Source of the DNA: Gemmatimonadota bacterium
GTDB lineage: Bacteria > Gemmatimonadota > Gemmatimonadetes > Gemmatimonadales > Gemmatimonadaceae
Assembly (NCBI GenBank): GCA_021299375.1
Contig: JAJTGR010000020.1
Location: 1-35,155, forward strand
Direction of reading: 5' to 3'
DNA: 35,155 nucleotides
Of this stretch, positions 31,737 through 35,155 are shown piece by piece. A program made the position numbers and the translations under genes. The stretch's first letter is position 1. Every line of letters begins with the position of its first letter. A model generated the notes under the pieces. The model saw nothing but the letters and a program-made list of their open reading frames with translations, ran no database searches and was not told the origin of the DNA.

Positions 31737-33636
31737 TGATGAGCGGGAACGCGTTGGGGTCGCCGCCGGACGTGACGGCCGGCGGGGGCGGCGTCTCCCC
31801 AAAGATATCGACGGCGCGCAGCGACACGTCGATCGCGGCGAGGGCGGCGGCGAGTTCATCGGCCGCCTTGCGCACTTCCCAGCGATACACCGGGCCGGAG
31901 CAGGCCAGCGCGACGGCGCCCATCACGGCACCGGCGGCCACGGCCGGCGCGGCCAGGGCGACCCCGGAGAGTGCCAGCGCTTTGGCGCCGAGCGCCAATC
32001 CACCCAAAGCGCCACCGCCCACCCCGGCGGCTGACAGGAATCCGTATCCCCAGAGGTTGGCGGTGAGCCCTTTGCGCAGGTCGGCGGCGATGGTGATCTC
32101 GCAGGCCCGTGAATCGCCGGGGACGGCGGCCAGGTTCACGCGCACCTCGGGGACGTACACCCCGTACCGCGTCCACGTCCACCGGTAGTTGCCATCGGTC
32201 ATTGCCGGCAGGTCGAACACCAGGACGCCGCCGTCCAGCGGATGGCCACCGAGGGTGTCGCGCAACGACAGCGACCATGGCGCCGCTTGCAGGGCGCGCC
32301 CCAGCGTCTGCAAGGCTGCGCGCGGCGCCACCCGATACACCCGCGACACCGCCAGTGACCGCTGGGCCGTGCCCAGCAGCCGCGTGATGAGCCGCTCCTT
32401 GAACGGGGACACCGTCGGCGTGAGCGCGGTACCGGCCGGGTTGGCGCGCATCTCGTCGAGCGCCAGCGCGACGTAGCGCTGCGAGATGCCGGCCTCGACG
32501 GCCGCGGCCTCCACGTCACGCAAGCGGTAGGCGTCGGTTGGGACGGTTACACCGGCACCATGGTGCGATACGTCGGGTGATGCGGCGCCAGGCAGCGATG
32601 CGGCTGCCGCGGTCCCGTCGCCGACCGCCGGGAGCGCCCGCGTCTGCTGCTCGCGCATGCGGGCCTCGAGTCGAGCCGCCGCCTCGGCCTGCAGTTCCGC
32701 GGCTCGTCGCCACACGGCCATCGCGTCGTCGCTCGAGAGCACCACCGCACCGCCCGCCTCGCGCGTGTCCTGCTCCACGGCCTGCAGCGCCCTGCCGAGC
32801 GCGTCGGCCAGCTCCTCGCCGGTGGTGTAGCGCTCGGACGCCCGCTTCCGGAGACACCGGTCGATCACCGCCGCCAGTGCCGCCGGCACCGACGGCGCCA
32901 CGCTGCGCAGCGTGGGGGGCTCCTTGGTGGCGTGGGCCAGCAGAATCGCCTGCGGGGACGCACCGTCGAACGGGAGCCGTCCGCTGAGCGCGAGAAAGCC
33001 GATGCACCCCAGGGCATAGAGATCGCTGCGTCCGTCGAGTGGCTCGCCGCTGGCCTGCTCGGGGCTCATGAAGTGCACGCTGCCGAGCACCAGCCCATCC
33101 TGTGTGAGCGCGGGATTGAACTCGGCGCGGGCGATGCCGAAGTCGCTCACGAAGGCGCGGCCGCCGGCCCGCTCGAGCAGGATGTTGTCCGGCTTCACAT
33201 CGCGATGCACGATGCCGCGGGCGTGGGCGTAGGCGAGGGCCCAGGCGGTCTCGCGCAGGATGCGCACCACCTCGGCGGCCGGGAGGATCCCGCGGTCGCG
33301 GATGCGCTCACCCATCGTCTCGCCGTCCACGTAGCCCATGGCAAAGAAGGCAAATCCGCCCAGCTCGTCGGCGCGAAACACCGGCACGATGTTGGGGTGC
33401 GAGAGCTGCGCCGCCATGCGGGCCTCGCGGAGAAACCGCTCCCGAGTCTCGCCGTCGGCCGCGAGGTGCGGGGGCAGGACCTTGATGGCGACCGGCCGGT
33501 CGAGCCGCTCGTCTCGGCCCAAGAGCACGATTCCCATGCCGCCCCGCCCGAGTTCACGCTGAATGGCATACTGGCCACGCAAGGCGGCCCGGAAGGCGGC
33601 CAGGTCGTCGAGGGCGCTGGATTCGGGCAGACTCAT
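31729..33636 (-). CDS. Serine/threonine protein kinase with C-terminal START-like/hydrophobic region
   Basis: A 635-residue Hanks-type kinase. The glycine loop is GRGGMGIV (30-37); Lys52 (VAIKVL), Glu71 (REAR), HRDVKPDN (144-151), DFG (165-167) and SPEQ (191-194) are all present, so it should be active. After the kinase domain (about 1-290) comes an Ala/Arg-rich helical linker, then YRLRDVEAAAVEAGISQRYVALALDEMRA (about 400). A domain resembling the START/SRPBCC fold follows (residues about 430-540, SLAVSRVYRVAPRAALQTLGRAL...). The last part is a long Gly/Ala-rich hydrophobic stretch (about 545-600) that may insert in the membrane. It differs from common bacterial kinases, which end in PASTA, TPR or WD40 repeats. 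It heads the long minus-strand series and is divergent from the TonB receptor gene. Confidence 0.92.
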   Translation of the reverse strand: MSLPESSALDDLAAFRAALRGQYAIQRELGRGGMGIVLLGRDERLDRPVAIKVLPPHLAADGETRERFLREARMAAQLSHPNIVPVFRADELGGFAFFAMGYVDGETMGERIRDRGILPAAEVVRILRETAWALAYAHARGIVHRDVKPDNILLERAGGRAFVSDFGIARAEFNPALTQDGLVLGSVHFMSPEQASGEPLDGRSDLYALGCIGFLALSGRLPFDGASPQAILLAHATKEPPTLRSVAPSVPAALAAVIDRCLRKRASERYTTGEELADALGRALQAVEQDTREAGGAVVLSSDDAMAVWRRAAELQAEAAARLEARMREQQTRALPAVGDGTAAAASLPGAASPDVSHHGAGVTVPTDAYRLRDVEAAAVEAGISQRYVALALDEMRANPAGTALTPTVSPFKERLITRLLGTAQRSLAVSRVYRVAPRAALQTLGRALQAAPWSLSLRDTLGGHPLDGGVLVFDLPAMTDGNYRWTWTRYGVYVPEVRVNLAAVPGDSRACEITIAADLRKGLTANLWGYGFLSAAGVGGGALGGLALGAKALALSGVALAAPAVAAGAVMGAVALACSGPVYRWEVRKAADELAAALAAIDVSLRAVDIFGETPPPPAVTSGGDPNAFPLIIG

Positions 33637-33710
33637 TTGCCGAAACCTACGCGGGAGGGGCTGGTGAGTTGCAGGGACGGGACAGGACGCCTCTCCTCTT
33701 CTTCAAGGAG

Positions 33711-33739
33711 TGGACAAGAACGCCGGCTATCGATAAGAT
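33711..33739 (+). promoter_or_regulatory. Candidate sigma-70-type promoter for the TonB receptor
   Basis: TGGACA (33711-33716) and TAAGAT (33734-33739) are separated by exactly 17 bp, 5/6 and 4/6 matches to the consensus. The site lies in a locally AT-rich island and about 37 bp before the GTG start. An inverted repeat GATAA-N10-TTATC (33732-33751) overlaps the -10 box and could be an operator. Confidence 0.45.
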
Positions 33740-33775
33740 GCGCGCGTTATCATTTATCACCTTCTTTATCCCCCT

Positions 33776-35155
33776 GTGTATCCGCCATCGCGCTTGCTCC
33801 GTGCCCTCTGCGCGGTCGTCGTCGCTGCCGCTGCTGCCCCCGCGTACGCCCAAACCGCTCCTTCCCCGTCCGCGGGGATTTCGGTGCTGACGATTCGCGG
33901 ACAGGTGGTCGACCCGGACGGGAAGCCGATTGCCGGGGCCGAGCTTCGCCTGACCGATCCGAACGGACGCCTCGTGCTGGGGCGCTCTGCCTCGGAGGGG
34001 CGCTTTGCCATCGAGGCGCCGGGGCTGGGGCGGTTCACGCTGCAGGTGCGCGCCATCGGGTTTGTGGCCACGGTCCTCGATGTCACGGTGCCGACGGGCG
34101 ACCCGCCGGTCCAGCTGCGACTGGTGCGGCAGCAGCAGCTGAGCACGGTGCAGGTCATTGGCGGCACCACCGGTTCGCGTGACTTGCATCCCGGCGCCGA
34201 TGCGCTGCTGGGAGCGGTCTCGGTGCTGGGCGGCGATCAGATTGCCCGCGAAAACGTGGCGTTTGCGCAGGAACTGCTGCGTAAGGTTCCCGGCGTGTAT
34301 CGCGCCGAGTTCAACCAGGGCATCGTGTCGGGTGACATCGGCATTCGCGGCTTCAATACCGAAAGCGAGATCGCCAGTACCAAGCTGCTCATCGATGGCA
34401 TCCCGTCGAACCTGAACAGCGGGGTCAGTGAGATGAATGCCCTGTTCCCGCTGGAAATCGGCCGCATGGACGTGGTGCGCGGGACGAACGACCCGCGCTT
34501 CGGCATGTTCAATCTCGCGGGGAACGTTTCGGTGGAGACGGCGCAGGCGAAGGGCACCTACGTGACCTCGCGTCTGCAGGGCGGTTCGTTCGGCACGCAG
34601 GAGGCGCAGGTGCTGGGCGGGGTGACGGCCGGCGGCTTCAGTCAGACGCTCTTCGCGGGCGCCCGCCGGTCGGACGGCTATCGCGCCAACTCCGCCTCCG
34701 ACAAGTGGACCGCGTCGGGCAAGTGGTTCTACACGTCCGACAGTGCGCGAGTACGCGTGGGGCTCATTGCCCGCACCCATCGGCTGGACACCGACGCGCC
34801 TGGCTACCTGACGCGCGACGAGTCGCGCCGCACCCCGCAGTTCTCCCCGGCATTCTCGTCGACCGACGGTGGCACCGTCGACAGCGATCATGGCAGCCTG
34901 CATCTCGACGTGCGCCAGACGGCGACGCTGGTCTGGTCGTTCAAGGCCTACACGCAGCGGTTCGATCGCATTCGCTACGTGCGTTTCACGGCGGCCGGTG
35001 CCCAGCAGGAGCGAATCGAAGACGAGCGCCAGACGGGTGCCATTGCCACGGCCACGTGGCGTCCGGCCCGACTGGCGGCCAAGCAGTTCGTGCTGACCGG
35101 CGGTGCGGACGTGCAGCAGCAGCGCAACGAGCAGTTCCGCTTTCGCACGCTCGAG
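33776..35155 (+). CDS. TonB-dependent receptor (5' part)
   Basis: The 5' 460 codons of an outer-membrane receptor, open to the window end. The frame is set by the conserved parts. GTG 33776 (MYPPSRLLRALCAVVVAAAAAPAYAQ) is the best start because it directly precedes a signal peptide; TTG 33794 is an alternative and the frame closes upstream at 33734-33736. Domains: a carboxypeptidase-regulatory-like domain (about 38-115, IRGQVVDPDGKPIAGAELRL...), a TonB plug (about 120-240, VSVLGGDQIARENVAFAQELLRKVPGVY...LLIDGIPSN...MDVVRGTNDPRFG) and the beginning of the 22-strand barrel (SRLQGGSFGTQEAQVLGG onwards). The substrate cannot be told. In contrast to the protein at 3382-4887, this one has its barrel. 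Confidence 0.88.
   Translation, partial: MYPPSRLLRALCAVVVAAAAAPAYAQTAPSPSAGISVLTIRGQVVDPDGKPIAGAELRLTDPNGRLVLGRSASEGRFAIEAPGLGRFTLQVRAIGFVATVLDVTVPTGDPPVQLRLVRQQQLSTVQVIGGTTGSRDLHPGADALLGAVSVLGGDQIARENVAFAQELLRKVPGVYRAEFNQGIVSGDIGIRGFNTESEIASTKLLIDGIPSNLNSGVSEMNALFPLEIGRMDVVRGTNDPRFGMFNLAGNVSVETAQAKGTYVTSRLQGGSFGTQEAQVLGGVTAGGFSQTLFAGARRSDGYRANSASDKWTASGKWFYTSDSARVRVGLIARTHRLDTDAPGYLTRDESRRTPQFSPAFSSTDGGTVDSDHGSLHLDVRQTATLVWSFKAYTQRFDRIRYVRFTAAGAQQERIEDERQTGAIATATWRPARLAAKQFVLTGGADVQQQRNEQFRFRTLE

Noticed and set aside
33738-33890. ATG 33738 as the start of the TonB receptor
   Set aside because: It is in a different frame from the regulatory, plug and barrel domains and terminates at 33890; GTG 33776 is in frame and gives a signal peptide.

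Overview
The window is GC-rich and carries no rRNA, tRNA, CRISPR array or intact transposase that I could find. Gene content suggests a Gram-negative soil-type bacterium, most likely of the phylum Gemmatimonadota. The indicators are secreted proteins combining carboxypeptidase-like regulatory and TonB-plug domains, a large Asp-box/sortilin-like exported protein, a Ser/Thr kinase with a START-like tail, DUF481 outer-membrane proteins and many GTG starts with weak Shine-Dalgarno sites. The taxonomic call is inference.

Layout. (1) 1-1060, +: the 3' end of a molybdenum hydroxylase large subunit and an overlapping VF530-type DNA-binding protein. (2) 1068-5992: a Tat-exported FAD oxidoreductase (-), an unknown 135-aa protein (+), a barrel-less TonB-plug protein (-) and an exported serine-hydrolase-like protein (+). 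(3) 5993-6334: the gap between two convergent genes is almost entirely a nested imperfect palindrome of about 340 bp. (4) 6330-11124: a degenerate DUF885 protein (-), then an APC permease and an aldo/keto reductase-RidA fusion (+). (5) 11125-15824: a lipoprotein of the endonuclease/exonuclease/phosphatase family (-), a relic of a VanZ-like gene, and a membrane GGDEF-EAL protein (-). (6) 16034-22058, +: a tight four-gene run of Asp-box protein, serine hydrolase, hemolysin III-like protein and DUF808 protein. (7) 22059-22632: 574 bp of non-coding DNA with hairpins and repeats. (8) 33636-22633, all -: Ser/Thr kinase, pirin, two tandem DUF481 proteins, MBL-fold exonuclease, small tail-anchored protein, ATP-dependent DNA ligase, DEXH helicase and PdeM phosphoesterase. 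(9) 33776-35155, +: the 5' part of a TonB-dependent receptor, cut by the window end.

The most coherent functional unit is the 'ligase-associated DNA damage response' set (exonuclease, ligase, helicase, PdeM) at 22633-29168. Here an undescribed proline-rich tail-anchored protein lies inside it, and it directly follows two DUF481 outer-membrane genes. The start region of the helicase lies in a 104-bp ungapped palindrome that supplies its N-terminal codons. Other points of interest are the AKR-RidA fusion, the plug-only protein and the palindromic or repeated DNA in convergent gaps. Most of the rest is ordinary chromosomal gene content.
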